From CAYJAD01 sp964371835 (GTDB taxonomy: Bacteria > Desulfobacterota > Desulfovibrionia > Desulfovibrionales > Desulfovibrionaceae): a stretch of 26,757 bases of DNA. Positions 1-8,125 of this stretch are shown in pieces; position 1 is the stretch's first letter; every line of letters starts with the position of its first letter. Location: positions 1 through 26,757 of the forward strand of contig CAYJOP010000021.1 of assembly GCA_964371835.1 (NCBI GenBank), read 5' to 3'. Position numbers and translations under genes: made by a program. The notes under the pieces are model-generated. The model saw nothing but the letters and a program-made list of their open reading frames with translations, made no database searches and was not told the DNA's origin.

Positions 1-15
1 AGTAGTGTAACGAAA

Positions 16-849
16 CTATTTTTGTATGCTAAGCTTGGTTGAATTGGCAATTTTTTGTGGATAGACAACATGCGTTGTACCAAGTGTGCAGGAATGTCCA
101 TACACAGTATGTAACATTTGAACATTTAATACAGAATTTGGTGTTCCTGTTTCAAGCACGGCTCCTTGGTGAAGCACTACTACCTTGTCGCAAAACCATA
201 AAATATGATTGGGATCATGACAGCAGACCAAGATGCTAATACCTTGTGCTGCTATTTCTTGCAAAAGCGTCCAAACTGCCACCTGCTTGCTAAAATCAAG
301 GGCAGATGTTGGTTCATCAAGCAGCATTACAGGACTATCTTGAGCAATGGCTCTTGCAATAAAAACCAGTTGGCGTTGTCCACTACTTAAAGTATTGCAC
401 GTTTGTTCGGCTAGATGTGTCAAATTTGTGCGCTCCAAAGCATTTTGCACATGTTCACGATCTTTAGCTGTTATTTGCCCAAATCCGCCAAAACGAGCTG
501 CCATATGAGGTGTTCTGCCCATGGCCACCACATCACGCACACTAAAAGGAAAAACCTGTCTGTATTCTTGAGGAACATAAGCTATGCGCGTGGCAAGCTT
601 TGCTGGATGCATGTTTTGCAAAAGGTCGCCATTGGCTTCAATCTGCCCTGTATACGGTGACAAAACATTCATGCAACATTTAAAAAATGTTGTTTTGCCT
701 GAACCATTGTGCCCAAGCAAACCACAAATACTACCCCTTGGAACGCTAAAAGAAACATCGTGCAATACAGCTTTATTCTTATATTGAAACGAAACCCCAC
801 GCACATCAAGAGCGACATTAGTACTTGCAAATGTTTTGGCATTATCCAT
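16..849 (-). CDS. ABC importer ATPase, FecE/BtuD type
   Basis: ATP-hydrolysing subunit of a cobalamin/ferric-siderophore type ABC importer, acting on the cytoplasmic face of the membrane. From the chosen start the protein is 277 aa. Walker A is GHNGSGKT (residues 46-53), the Q-loop glutamine is about residue 94, the signature is LSSGQ (154-158), Walker B is MLLDEPT ending near 181, and the H-loop histidine is about 211, so all ATPase elements are intact. The reading frame is open upstream to 903, but the ATG at 849 is preferred: it follows a good ribosome-binding site (AAAGGGG) and overlaps the permease stop by 8 bp, as expected in an operon. The substrate is not decided by the sequence; iron-siderophore, haem or corrinoid are all possible. 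Last gene of the operon visible here. Confidence 0.93.
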   Translation of the reverse strand: MDNAKTFASTNVALDVRGVSFQYKNKAVLHDVSFSVPRGSICGLLGHNGSGKTTFFKCCMNVLSPYTGQIEANGDLLQNMHPAKLATRIAYVPQEYRQVFPFSVRDVVAMGRTPHMAARFGGFGQITAKDREHVQNALERTNLTHLAEQTCNTLSSGQRQLVFIARAIAQDSPVMLLDEPTSALDFSKQVAVWTLLQEIAAQGISILVCCHDPNHILWFCDKVVVLHQGAVLETGTPNSVLNVQMLHTVYGHSCTLGTTHVVYPQKIANSTKLSIQK

Positions 850-1867
850 AAAGCTCAACCCCTTTACGACGCAAAAGATATAATAAGTAAGGTGAGCCGA
901 CAATGGATGTGATTATGCCAATGGGAATTTCTGCTGAAGTAAGCGTTCTTGCTATTGTGTCACAAATGAGCATATAACTTGCACCCATTAACATTGCCCC
1001 AAGCACAAGTAAACGATTGTCAGGGCCAAGTATCATTCTTGTGGCATGTGGTATCATTAAACCAACCCATGCAATAATACCAACACTTGAAACACTAATA
1101 GATGCCGCCATGGTCGCAAGAAGTAGAAAAATAATTCGTGTGGAATTGGGGGACACGCCAAGGCTTCTGGCTTCTTCATCCCCAAGGCTTAGAATGTTAA
1201 GCTTCCATGCCCAAAACCATGCAATAACAGCACAAGGCAATAAGCCAGCAGTATTTATTATAACATCTTGCCATGTTGCATGATGAATACCACCCATCAT
1301 CCAAAAGGTTATTTCGCGCAACTGTGTATCTTCTGACACATACTTCATAATACCCACAAAGGCAGAAAAGAGCGCTCCAACCACAATACCAGACAAAACT
1401 AAAGTCACTGCCGAGCTTTCGCCTCGTGCACAGCCAAGCACATAAGCCCCACCCACAGCACAAAGTGCAAATACAAATGCTGTAAGTTGAACTTGTGGAA
1501 ATATAAAAGGAAAAACAATTGCCAAGGCAGCGCCAAAGGCAGCTCCTGAAGAAACGCCCAAAATAAATGGCTCCACCAAGGGATTACGAAAACACGCTTG
1601 ATACAAAACGCCTGCCACAGACAATGCAGCACCCACTAAACAAGCCAAAAGCAATCTTGGTAAACGTATGCTCCATATTATTGTTGTATGCATCTTGGCA
1701 GGCTCAACCACCTCAAGCCCCAATACAGGGTATATATTTGAGCTAATTACACGCAAAACATCAGCTAAAGCAAGTTTATACTCACCAATGCAAAGTGATA
1801 TGAAAAATATGCCCATTAGCCCAATAAACATAAGCAATAAGCAACAATAACAGCGAGTACGAGTCAT
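842..1867 (-). CDS. FecCD-family ABC transporter permease
   Basis: Membrane channel subunit of the same importer, 341 aa, the usual length for BtuC/FecD/FhuB-half permeases. It has many hydrophobic helices, beginning with an N-terminal segment at about residues 10-30. The GLMIPHATRMILGPDNR stretch near residues 265-282 matches the BtuC cytoplasmic coupling region (typically GLVIPH-R-GPDHR) that docks on the ATPase, and the glycine-rich LGVSSGAAFGAA is also typical. Its ATG directly abuts the stop of the binding-protein gene (TAA then ATG), so its translation is probably coupled to the gene before it. One permease gene means a homodimeric channel, as in BtuCD. Substrate unknown. Confidence 0.94.
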   Translation of the reverse strand: MTRTRCYCCLLLMFIGLMGIFFISLCIGEYKLALADVLRVISSNIYPVLGLEVVEPAKMHTTIIWSIRLPRLLLACLVGAALSVAGVLYQACFRNPLVEPFILGVSSGAAFGAALAIVFPFIFPQVQLTAFVFALCAVGGAYVLGCARGESSAVTLVLSGIVVGALFSAFVGIMKYVSEDTQLREITFWMMGGIHHATWQDVIINTAGLLPCAVIAWFWAWKLNILSLGDEEARSLGVSPNSTRIIFLLLATMAASISVSSVGIIAWVGLMIPHATRMILGPDNRLLVLGAMLMGASYMLICDTIARTLTSAEIPIGIITSIVGSPYLLYLLRRKGVELYG

Positions 1868-3073
1868 TTAAAAACCTATTTCTTGCATCCAATCAAGCAA
1901 CTGTGTGCTACGCAAGCCTTTAGCCGTTTTTTCATCAACATGATAAACATCTTGATAAAATTTCAAGGCATAATCATATACGTTAATATCTTCAAATAAT
2001 TTAGGGTAAGTTGCTTTTGCAATGATTAGCATATCAAGTGGGTATTCCACACGCCTAGCACAGTTCATGGGTGTCCATGGCATGGCATAGATGCGTTTAT
2101 TTTTAATGGCTTTTAAGTCTTGCAATTGCGCATAAGCCTTTGATTCATAAAGTTCTTTAGGTGGATGATAGCCATTATATGTTGGCAAAATAATGACGTC
2201 AGGCTCAAGGGCATAAATATGTTCAGCACTTATGGGAACAAATGTTCCAAGGCCTTCAAAAACATTTCGAGCATGAACCACATTTTCTAACATATAGGAT
2301 TCAGGGGTATTTACGCCAAAAGTAACGCCAGCACCGTTGCTTTTGCGTGTAAATGAATTAAGACCTAGATATAAAACACGTTTTTTGTCTTCCTCAACAA
2401 TGTGTTTAGTGCGCTCATGTACTAAATTTTCAATGTCAGCAAGCTTATCCGCCAAGGTTTCGGCCTTGTTTTGCATACCAAAAATAGCACCAATTATTGA
2501 AGATTCTTGCCTCATACTTGCTAAGCCTTTATTGCCATAATAGTCAGGTGAAAATAGCACTATAAGGGGTATGCTTAATGATTCTATCATGTTAACAGTT
2601 TTTGTAAGTGCATCATTATCCTCACCACCAAGAGTACAATCGCCCACACGCAAAATAAGCAATTGAGGATTGGCAGCTGCAAGAGCTTCAAAACTAAGGG
2701 CATTGCCCTGTGGTGAATTAATGCATACTAAATCATCAAGCCAAGGATGTAAAAATCTCATGGTGTTTAAGCCAGCATATTCGTATTTTTTATCATCAGC
2801 ACCAACAACAGTGTATTTATAGTCACGCTTCAAACCCCAAGAACCAATGACTTTTACTTTATCAATAACCTTAAGGTGAGTCATTACACCTTCAACAAAA
2901 CCATCATCAATGGTGGCTATATTTGTAAGGTTTGCTGGAAAAGTAACAGCCTTACCGCGCATATCTGTGACAGTGCGCATGGCATCAGATGCATTTTTTG
3001 TTTCTGCCAAACCTACATTTGGCAGACATAAAAATAAAAATACAAGGGACATAAAAGCAATATTTTTTAGCAT
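1868..3073 (-). CDS. Periplasmic substrate-binding protein of the FecB/BtuF-type importer
   Basis: Solute-binding component, 401 aa from the ATG at 3073. An in-frame GTG at 3091 would add 6 residues, but the ATG has AGGA at proper spacing. A signal peptide is clear: MLKN, then a hydrophobic run to about residue 20, with likely cleavage after GLA. There is no lipobox, so it should be a free periplasmic protein. The mature part starts with RTVTDMRGKAVTFP, the typical opening of class III (TroA/BtuF-fold) binding proteins. It is longer than E. coli BtuF or FhuD, like the longer iron/corrinoid binding proteins seen in anaerobes. It is the first gene of the three-gene operon. The exact ligand (haem, siderophore, corrinoid) cannot be read from the sequence. 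Confidence 0.9.
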   Translation of the reverse strand: MLKNIAFMSLVFLFLCLPNVGLAETKNASDAMRTVTDMRGKAVTFPANLTNIATIDDGFVEGVMTHLKVIDKVKVIGSWGLKRDYKYTVVGADDKKYEYAGLNTMRFLHPWLDDLVCINSPQGNALSFEALAAANPQLLILRVGDCTLGGEDNDALTKTVNMIESLSIPLIVLFSPDYYGNKGLASMRQESSIIGAIFGMQNKAETLADKLADIENLVHERTKHIVEEDKKRVLYLGLNSFTRKSNGAGVTFGVNTPESYMLENVVHARNVFEGLGTFVPISAEHIYALEPDVIILPTYNGYHPPKELYESKAYAQLQDLKAIKNKRIYAMPWTPMNCARRVEYPLDMLIIAKATYPKLFEDINVYDYALKFYQDVYHVDEKTAKGLRSTQLLDWMQEIGF

Positions 3074-3127
3074 GTTCAATCCTGTTTTCACGAGTCTTAA
3101 GGTTTAAGTGTTACTTTTTCAAAAAAC

Positions 3128-3156
3128 GTGTTACCTAAAATGTCATGCTTTGTCAA
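3128..3156 (-). promoter_or_regulatory. Candidate sigma-70 promoter of the importer operon
   Basis: On the minus strand a perfect -35 hexamer TTGACA (3156-3151) is followed, after 17 bp, by a poor -10, TAACAC (3133-3128). It lies about 55 bp upstream of the binding-protein ATG. The weak -10 makes this only a candidate. Confidence 0.3.
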
Positions 3157-3214
3157 TATGAATTAACAAAGATTTTGGACATCACATAATAAAAACAATG
3201 AAATGCTATGATAT

Positions 3215-3234
3215 TTTAAAATTTAAATTTTAAA
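3215..3234. promoter_or_regulatory. 20-bp perfect AT-only palindrome, possible operator
   Basis: TTTAAAATTTAAATTTTAAA is perfectly self-complementary over 20 bp and lies about 140 bp upstream of the metal/corrinoid importer operon. It could bind a dimeric regulator. In DNA this AT-rich, chance palindromes are common, and it does not match the Fur consensus. Confidence 0.25.
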
Positions 3235-3522
3235 TAAAGCTATAGAAAATTGTGTACACAAGCAGTAACTTATTTTTGATGTTTTTGAATAATACTTAAA
3301 GTGGAGTGCTTCAATAAACATTTGTGACATAGCGTTTTTAAGAATTAAAAATATGGTTACTACACAAACAAATGTCAGTTAAATGCACGATAAACAGTAA
3401 AAAATATTTTTTATATATCATGCCAACATGCAATCCATTATTTTTTTGAAGGCCAACCCAAAGGGCATATGATACGTTTATATTAGGTGAAGAGTGAGCC
3501 TTAAATGAAGAACAAAGCAAGT

Positions 3523-3561
3523 CTGGGGAATAACTTTGTGTGAACAAAGGTTATCCCCCAG
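3523..3561 (-). terminator. Long hairpin downstream of the DUF533 gene
   Basis: The arms CTGGGG-ATAAC-TTTGT on each side of a short loop form a stem of about 17 bp with one mismatch and one bulge. Read on the minus strand the mismatch becomes a G-U pair, so the structure fits an RNA transcribed leftward, about 70 nt downstream of the DUF533 stop. The T-tract that follows is poor (TTGCTTTGTTCTTC), so it may be an inefficient terminator or a 3' stabilising hairpin. Confidence 0.5.
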
Positions 3562-3631
3562 AAGATATTATTATTTTAGTAGATGCTTATAATATGGCAA
3601 AAGCTGTAGCTGTATTAACGAATTAATATTG

Positions 3632-4369
3632 CTACATATTAGCTCTTGCGGCGAGGGCTTCTTGCTCAAGAGCAAACTTTTCAGCATCGCTTAGGTTTAG
3701 GGCTTTGGCAAGTCCGTCAAGGTAGCTGCGCTCCATATATGAGTCAATATCAACTACCACGCAGGACAGGCGGTAGAGGTCGTTTGCTTCTTCTTTGCTT
3801 TGTATCCTAGCAGCAAGGGCATTGGGATCAATGGGCTTTTGTAGCATATTATCCAGCAAGCTCACAATTTCTTGATTGGGAAATAGCGCCTGAGCTGCGT
3901 TGTGGATATTTTGCTTTTCTTCATCATCAATATGCCCGTCAGCACGAGCGGCAAATACCATGGCCTCAAGTAAAACAATGGCGGTATTTTCTGCTGCTGG
4001 CAAAGTTGCTTGCTGGCATTGAGTTGCTTGTGGGGCTTGTGTCACTTGCGTTACTGTTTGATTAGTTTGGGCAGGCTGTGCTCCAGCTTTATTTTGTGAC
4101 CATTTTTGGTAAAAACTCCAAGCAAGTGCGCCAGCTGCGGCTGTTCCACCAACAATAACTGCTTTTTTTGCAATTTTCTTGGTTTTTTTACCAGTGAATA
4201 GTGCACCCATGAGCCCACCAACGGCGGCAGAGCCAAGCAGACCGCCAACACCGCCTAAATTTCCAGCTACATTTTGCACTGTTGCACCAGCGCCACCCAT
4301 GGCAGAATTAAGGTTTGAACCTATATCTCCAAGGTTTCCACTTTTTACTGCATCAAAAATATTTTTCAT
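3632..4369 (-). CDS. DUF533 (YebE-like) membrane protein with TerB-like domain
   Basis: 245 aa. The N-terminal 60 residues are glycine/alanine-rich with repeated GG patterns. A basic stretch (KKTKKIAKK, 61-69) precedes one hydrophobic segment (about 70-87). A Gln/Thr-rich linker (about 95-122) leads to an all-helical C-terminal domain (about 125-245) containing ARADGHIDDEE (141-151). That acidic motif is typical of the TerB/DUF533 family (PF04391, E. coli YebE). The molecular function of YebE-like proteins is unknown; a membrane-anchored TerB-like domain suggests an envelope or stress role. The start has a GAGGT ribosome-binding site. Monocistronic by context, with a hairpin downstream. Confidence 0.85.
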   Translation of the reverse strand: MKNIFDAVKSGNLGDIGSNLNSAMGGAGATVQNVAGNLGGVGGLLGSAAVGGLMGALFTGKKTKKIAKKAVIVGGTAAAGALAWSFYQKWSQNKAGAQPAQTNQTVTQVTQAPQATQCQQATLPAAENTAIVLLEAMVFAARADGHIDDEEKQNIHNAAQALFPNQEIVSLLDNMLQKPIDPNALAARIQSKEEANDLYRLSCVVVDIDSYMERSYLDGLAKALNLSDAEKFALEQEALAARANM

Positions 4370-4542
4370 ATGTACCTCGTAAACGTTATTCGTAAAACAA
4401 ATATAATACAGCTTACAAAAATGTATAGATTGTTACAAGAATATTCTTACAATTAATGCGTTTTGAAGGGGATGGGGAGTTTGAGGAATAATGGTAAAAT
4501 CTGGCGTTGGTGAAAGTTTTTCTTATAAAGAGTTAAGATAAA

Positions 4543-5268
4543 TTACTTATCAACTCTAGCAATTATGGCCACATAGATGTGCTTTGCTCCACCTTCTCGA
4601 AGGCTAAGACAAGCATGGCGAAGGGTTGAGCCAGTGGTTATAATGTCATCAATTAGCAAGACATTTTTACCTTCAACCTGGGAAGACATGAAGCTTTTTT
4701 GCGGATTATTTTTGCGCTGTTTGGCATTTAGGCTACTTTGCGGCGGTGTATAGCGTGTGCGTATAAGTGCCTTATGTAATAGAGGGATATGTAGTTCTTT
4801 TGTAAGTAATTTACCAAGCTCTAGTACATGGTTAAAGCCTTCTGATACAAGGCGTTTCTCATGCCGTGGCATGGGTATGATTATGTCACAAGGTGGTAAA
4901 TCTTGGCAGGCAATGACCAAGTAGTGATTAAGTAGGGGAATCATGGATAAATCTGCTGAAAATTTATACTTTAATATTATATGTTTTAGCAGTTCATTAT
5001 ATTGCCCATAATGACTTAGTGCATCCCAAGGTGGTGGATTGCTGATGCATTCAATGCAAGCTTCGGCATTGGTAAATAATCTATGTCCACAAAGTTTACA
5101 TACAGGTTCTTGTTTATATTCAATATGTAATTGGCATTTTTGGCAAAGGAAATCATGTTCATGTGGAATAAAGGGGATATGGCAAGCAAGGCAACGTTTA
5201 TCAGCAAAAAAACAGCCGCATATGGAAGACCAAAATGCGGCTGTAAAATTATTGAATTTTGTGAGCAT
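4543..5268 (-). CDS. comF: ComF-family phosphoribosyltransferase-like protein
   Basis: 241 aa, normal for the ComF/GntX family. The N-terminal part carries four Cys pairs (CLAC, CQKC, CKLC, CIEC, about residues 29-76), a double zinc ribbon. The C-terminal type I phosphoribosyltransferase domain ends with the PRPP-binding signature VLLIDDIITTGSTL (near 205-218). In naturally competent bacteria ComF helps DNA uptake; in other bacteria the role is unsettled, and no competence genes are visible here. Its ATG overlaps the stop of the flavoprotein gene by one base (TAATG), so translation is coupled. It is the last gene of the long minus-strand cluster. Confidence 0.88.
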   Translation of the reverse strand: MLTKFNNFTAAFWSSICGCFFADKRCLACHIPFIPHEHDFLCQKCQLHIEYKQEPVCKLCGHRLFTNAEACIECISNPPPWDALSHYGQYNELLKHIILKYKFSADLSMIPLLNHYLVIACQDLPPCDIIIPMPRHEKRLVSEGFNHVLELGKLLTKELHIPLLHKALIRTRYTPPQSSLNAKQRKNNPQKSFMSSQVEGKNVLLIDDIITTGSTLRHACLSLREGGAKHIYVAIIARVDK

Positions 5269-5897
5269 TAAGACTGGCGACCACAGTTTTCAATAACCAT
5301 GGCTTGAGCTTTTGCTCCAAGCTCAAATAAGCGTGAGCAGGCAACGCCATCTGCTGCCAAGTCATCTGGCTGATCGTAGCCTGACATTTGGCAAGTTTCT
5401 TCAATTCTTATGTCAAACATATCAAAGAAATACTGAAGAGTTAAAATACTACCCTCAAAGAGTTTATCACCACGGGTTCTTGCGGCAACAAGACCAGCAA
5501 GTGCCGGTTTTGGATTGGGGTTTGGTACAAATTTACCAGATTTAAGGAGTTTATCTCTCTTAGCCCAATAACATTGGGCACGGTCAATGAAGGCTTTAAA
5601 TTGCCCTGGCATATGGTAGAAGAAGATAGGCACTGCAACGAACACAAGTGGAGCATCTTGAATTTGTTTAAATATCTTGGCTGTGTCATCGCGATCATCA
5701 AGTATGCATCTGCTTTTTGGGTCATCAAAGCAAGAGTGACAGACAGTACAGGGTAGTAGATTGTGCTCACGCAAGAAAGTTATTTCAACTTCTCCGCCTG
5801 CGCTGCGTACACCTTGCACAAAGTTGTGCACCATGAAGTCTGAATTTCCTTTGGCGCGTGGACTACACGCTAACACACGAATGGGGGGAGTAGACAT
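5268..5897 (-). CDS. Iron-sulfur flavoprotein (NADPH-dependent FMN reductase fold)
   Basis: 209 aa, flavodoxin-like fold. The start IRVLACSPRAKGNSD is the FMN phosphate-binding loop of the FMN-reductase family (GSPR-x-GNS). Cysteines 50, 53, 56 and 64 form CX2CX2CX7C, the compact motif that binds a 4Fe-4S cluster in iron-sulfur flavoproteins (Isf) of archaea and anaerobes. The protein should pass electrons between ferredoxin-like donors and an acceptor, possibly in oxygen or peroxide defence as proposed for archaeal Isf; the acceptor is unknown. It starts 2 bp after the MBL-fold gene, with its GAGGT ribosome-binding site inside that gene's end, and is coupled to comF. Confidence 0.86.
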   Translation of the reverse strand: MSTPPIRVLACSPRAKGNSDFMVHNFVQGVRSAGGEVEITFLREHNLLPCTVCHSCFDDPKSRCILDDRDDTAKIFKQIQDAPLVFVAVPIFFYHMPGQFKAFIDRAQCYWAKRDKLLKSGKFVPNPNPKPALAGLVAARTRGDKLFEGSILTLQYFFDMFDIRIEETCQMSGYDQPDDLAADGVACSRLFELGAKAQAMVIENCGRQS

Positions 5898-5899
5898 AA

Positions 5900-6526
5900 T
5901 TACCTCACAAATGAGCCACAGTATGGGTTATTGTTTTTTTCATCATCTATGGAGCTTTTTGGACCGTGCCCAGGGTAGACCGTGGTTTCTGGCGGAAGGG
6001 TGAACAATTCACGCTGAATGGCGTCAATTAAAGTGCTGTGGTCACCTCCAGGTAGGTCTGAGCGTCCTATGGCTCGATAGAAGAGCACATCGCCACTAAA
6101 AACAGCATTAAATTCAGGGAAATATAGTGACATACTGCCAGGCGTATGCCCTGGTGTATGTAGTGCAGTGAAGTTAAGCGGGCCAAGGGTGTATTTTCCA
6201 GCATTTAGGGGTGAGGCTTCAAATTGTTTAACTTTAGGAAAGCCCCACATGCCGCCTTTGCCAGCTTCGCTTTGTAGTAAGAATGCATCTTCTGGTGGTG
6301 AGTAAATGGGTGCATTAGTTGCTTCTTGCAAGTCATAAACACCATACAGGTGGTCAAAATGTAGATGAGTTAGGCAAATGCCCACAAGCTCTAGTTGGTT
6401 TTGTGTTAGAAATTCCATAACAGGCTTTGGGTTTCCGCCTGGATCAACAACAATGGCAGACCCATCCTTATGTATAAGGTAACAATTTGTTTCAAGTGGT
6501 CCAATACTAAAGCATTCTATAGGCAT
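5900..6526 (-). CDS. Metallo-beta-lactamase-fold hydrolase (GloB-like)
   Basis: 208 aa from the ATG at 6526, which has GGAG five bases upstream. The frame is open to 6568, but those 14 extra codons look unlike the family. The zinc-binding motif THLHFDHL (H54, H56, D58, H59), a later TPGHTPGS histidine, the FSGDVLF aspartate and a C-terminal PGHGP histidine make a complete dinuclear site. Family members include hydroxyacylglutathione hydrolases and other thioesterases. The length lacks the longer C-terminal part of true glyoxalase II, so a general thioester hydrolase is more likely; the substrate is unknown. It lies 53 bp after ilvC, so it may be read from the ilv transcript. Confidence 0.9.
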   Translation of the reverse strand: MPIECFSIGPLETNCYLIHKDGSAIVVDPGGNPKPVMEFLTQNQLELVGICLTHLHFDHLYGVYDLQEATNAPIYSPPEDAFLLQSEAGKGGMWGFPKVKQFEASPLNAGKYTLGPLNFTALHTPGHTPGSMSLYFPEFNAVFSGDVLFYRAIGRSDLPGGDHSTLIDAIQRELFTLPPETTVYPGHGPKSSIDDEKNNNPYCGSFVR

Positions 6527-6579
6527 GAGTACTCCATTGTCTGTGCCCCCCTGCAAGCAGAGGGGCAATTAAATGCAAA

Positions 6580-7572
6580 TTAATTTTTCTTGAGCCAAGG
6601 CATCATTTCACGCAAACGACCGCCCACTTGCTCAATGCTGTGTTCAGCTTCAAGTCTACGGGTGGATTTGAACATGGGGTAGCCTGCACGAGCTTCAAGT
6701 ATGAAGTCACGAGCAAAACGGCCAGTTTGAATATCTGTAAGTACGCGTTTCATTTCTTTTTTAGTTTCTGCGGTGATGATGCGTGGTCCTGTTACATAGT
6801 CGCCATATTCTGCTGTATCGCTAATGGAATAGCGCATACGCGCAAGGCCGCCTTCATACATAAGGTCAACAATGAGCTTAACTTCATGTAGGCATTCAAA
6901 ATAGGCCATTTCTGGTTGATATCCAGCTTCAACTAATGTTTCATAACCAGCTTTAACTAGGGCAGAAAGTCCACCACATAAAACTGCTTGTTCACCAAAG
7001 AGGTCGGTTTCAGTTTCTTCACGGAAGGTGGTCTCAATAACACCTGAGCGAGCACCACCAACTCCTGCTGCGTAAGCAAGTGCTTTTTCGAGGGATTTTC
7101 CGCTAGCGTCTTGGTGAATAGCCACAAGGCAAGGGACTCCGCCACCTTCTGTAAAGGTGCGGCGCACTAAGTGGCCTGGGCCTTTGGGTGCAATTAGGAA
7201 AACATCCACATCCTTTGGTGGTTCAATTTGGCCAAAGTGAATATTAAAGCCATGGGCAAAAAGCAGCGCCTTGCTTGAGTTTAAATGTGGTTTAATGTCT
7301 TGTTCATAAACTTGTGCTTGCACTTGGTCAGGTAGCAAAATCATAATAAAGTCAGCATTTTTTGCAGCTTCAGCGGCAGATACTGGCTCAAAACCATGTT
7401 CTTTTGCAAGGTCAAAGTTTGCACCACCTGGACGCTGACCAACTATGACTTTAACACCAGAGTCACGAAGGTTTTGGGCGTGGGCATGTCCTTGGCTGCC
7501 ATAACCAATAATGGCAACGGTTTTGTCTTTTAATAAAGCTAAGTTAGCGTCCTTTTCATAATACACTTTCAT
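6580..7572 (-). CDS. ilvC: Ketol-acid reductoisomerase
   Basis: Second common step of valine and isoleucine synthesis: Mg-dependent alkyl shift and NADPH-dependent reduction of acetolactate or acetohydroxybutyrate. 330 aa is the class I (short) form. The Rossmann motif GYGSQGHAHAQNL is near residues 24-36; GQRPGGANFD forms the cofactor-selecting loop. The metal-binding acidic residues are visible in TETDLFGEQAVLCGG and in FECLHEVKLIVDLMYEGG, and the substrate serine is in MRYSISDTAEYGD. The start has AAGGA at good spacing. It follows ilvN after 56 bp in the same direction, giving the common order ilvB-ilvN-ilvC. Confidence 0.98.
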   Translation of the reverse strand: MKVYYEKDANLALLKDKTVAIIGYGSQGHAHAQNLRDSGVKVIVGQRPGGANFDLAKEHGFEPVSAAEAAKNADFIMILLPDQVQAQVYEQDIKPHLNSSKALLFAHGFNIHFGQIEPPKDVDVFLIAPKGPGHLVRRTFTEGGGVPCLVAIHQDASGKSLEKALAYAAGVGGARSGVIETTFREETETDLFGEQAVLCGGLSALVKAGYETLVEAGYQPEMAYFECLHEVKLIVDLMYEGGLARMRYSISDTAEYGDYVTGPRIITAETKKEMKRVLTDIQTGRFARDFILEARAGYPMFKSTRRLEAEHSIEQVGGRLREMMPWLKKN

Positions 7573-7628
7573 GAGTAATCCTTAAATCGATGTGGCTAAA
7601 GGTTAAAGTTATAAAGCTTTTTAATATG

Positions 7629-8114
7629 TTATTCTGAACGCATGGAGCGGCGCATGGAAACTGTACCTGTACGGGCAATCTCTTTAATACCAAAACGTTG
7701 GAATAAATTTATAATAGCTTGTAATTTTTCTTGATTTCCTGTTGCTTCAATGGTCATTTCATTAATGCCAACGTCCATAACACGGCAGCGAAATATTTCC
7801 ACAGTGCGCAGAATTTCGCCTCTATTGTCGCCTTCGGCATGAACTTTAATGAGCATCATTTCACGCTCAACTGCGCTATGTTCAGAGAAGTCAACAACCT
7901 TAATTACAGTTATAAGTTTATGTAATTGCTTGATTATTTGCTCGATAATTTGAGCATCACCGCTGGTGGTAATGGTCATATGTGACACACCTTGCTCAAA
8001 GGTGGGGGCAACGTTTAGTGATTCGATGTTAAATCCTCTACCACTAAAAAGCCCTGCCACACGGGACAATACACCAGGTTCATTTTCTACTAGTACCGAT
8101 AAAACATGTTGCAT
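7629..8114 (-). CDS. ilvN: Acetolactate synthase small (regulatory) subunit
   Basis: 161 aa from the ATG at 8114, which has AGGAG nine bases upstream. The frame runs back to 8177 inside ilvB, but the family begins at MQHVLSVLVENEPGVLSR. An N-terminal ACT domain (about 1-75) contains ENEPGVLSRVAGLFSGRGFNI, the valine-binding region in related IlvN/IlvH proteins. The C-terminal domain (about 80-161) contains EVEIFRCRVMDV-like helices. It binds IlvB, activates it and gives valine feedback inhibition. The start codon lies 11 bp after the ilvB stop. Confidence 0.97.
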   Translation of the reverse strand: MQHVLSVLVENEPGVLSRVAGLFSGRGFNIESLNVAPTFEQGVSHMTITTSGDAQIIEQIIKQLHKLITVIKVVDFSEHSAVEREMMLIKVHAEGDNRGEILRTVEIFRCRVMDVGINEMTIEATGNQEKLQAIINLFQRFGIKEIARTGTVSMRRSMRSE

Positions 8115-8125
8115 TGTAGGCTCTC

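Larger units (their letters stand above)
3074..3631. other. Gene-free upstream region of the importer operon
   Basis: About 560 bp, very AT-rich, between the start of the importer operon and the end of the DUF533 gene (both minus strand). It contains a candidate promoter, a 20-bp AT-only palindrome and a long hairpin, listed separately. A 69-codon open frame on the minus strand (3338-3547) has no family resemblance and overlaps the hairpin; I do not regard it as a gene. I found no cobalamin-riboswitch B12-box or clear Fur box by eye. Confidence 0.5.

Noticed and set aside
3338..3547. 69-codon open frame on the minus strand in the region before the importer operon
   Set aside because: No family resemblance, atypical composition, and its start overlaps a long hairpin; more likely non-coding.
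4437..4448. 12-bp palindrome AAGAATATTCTT upstream of the DUF533 gene
   Set aside because: Short and AT-rich; expected by chance at this composition and not placed clearly relative to a promoter.
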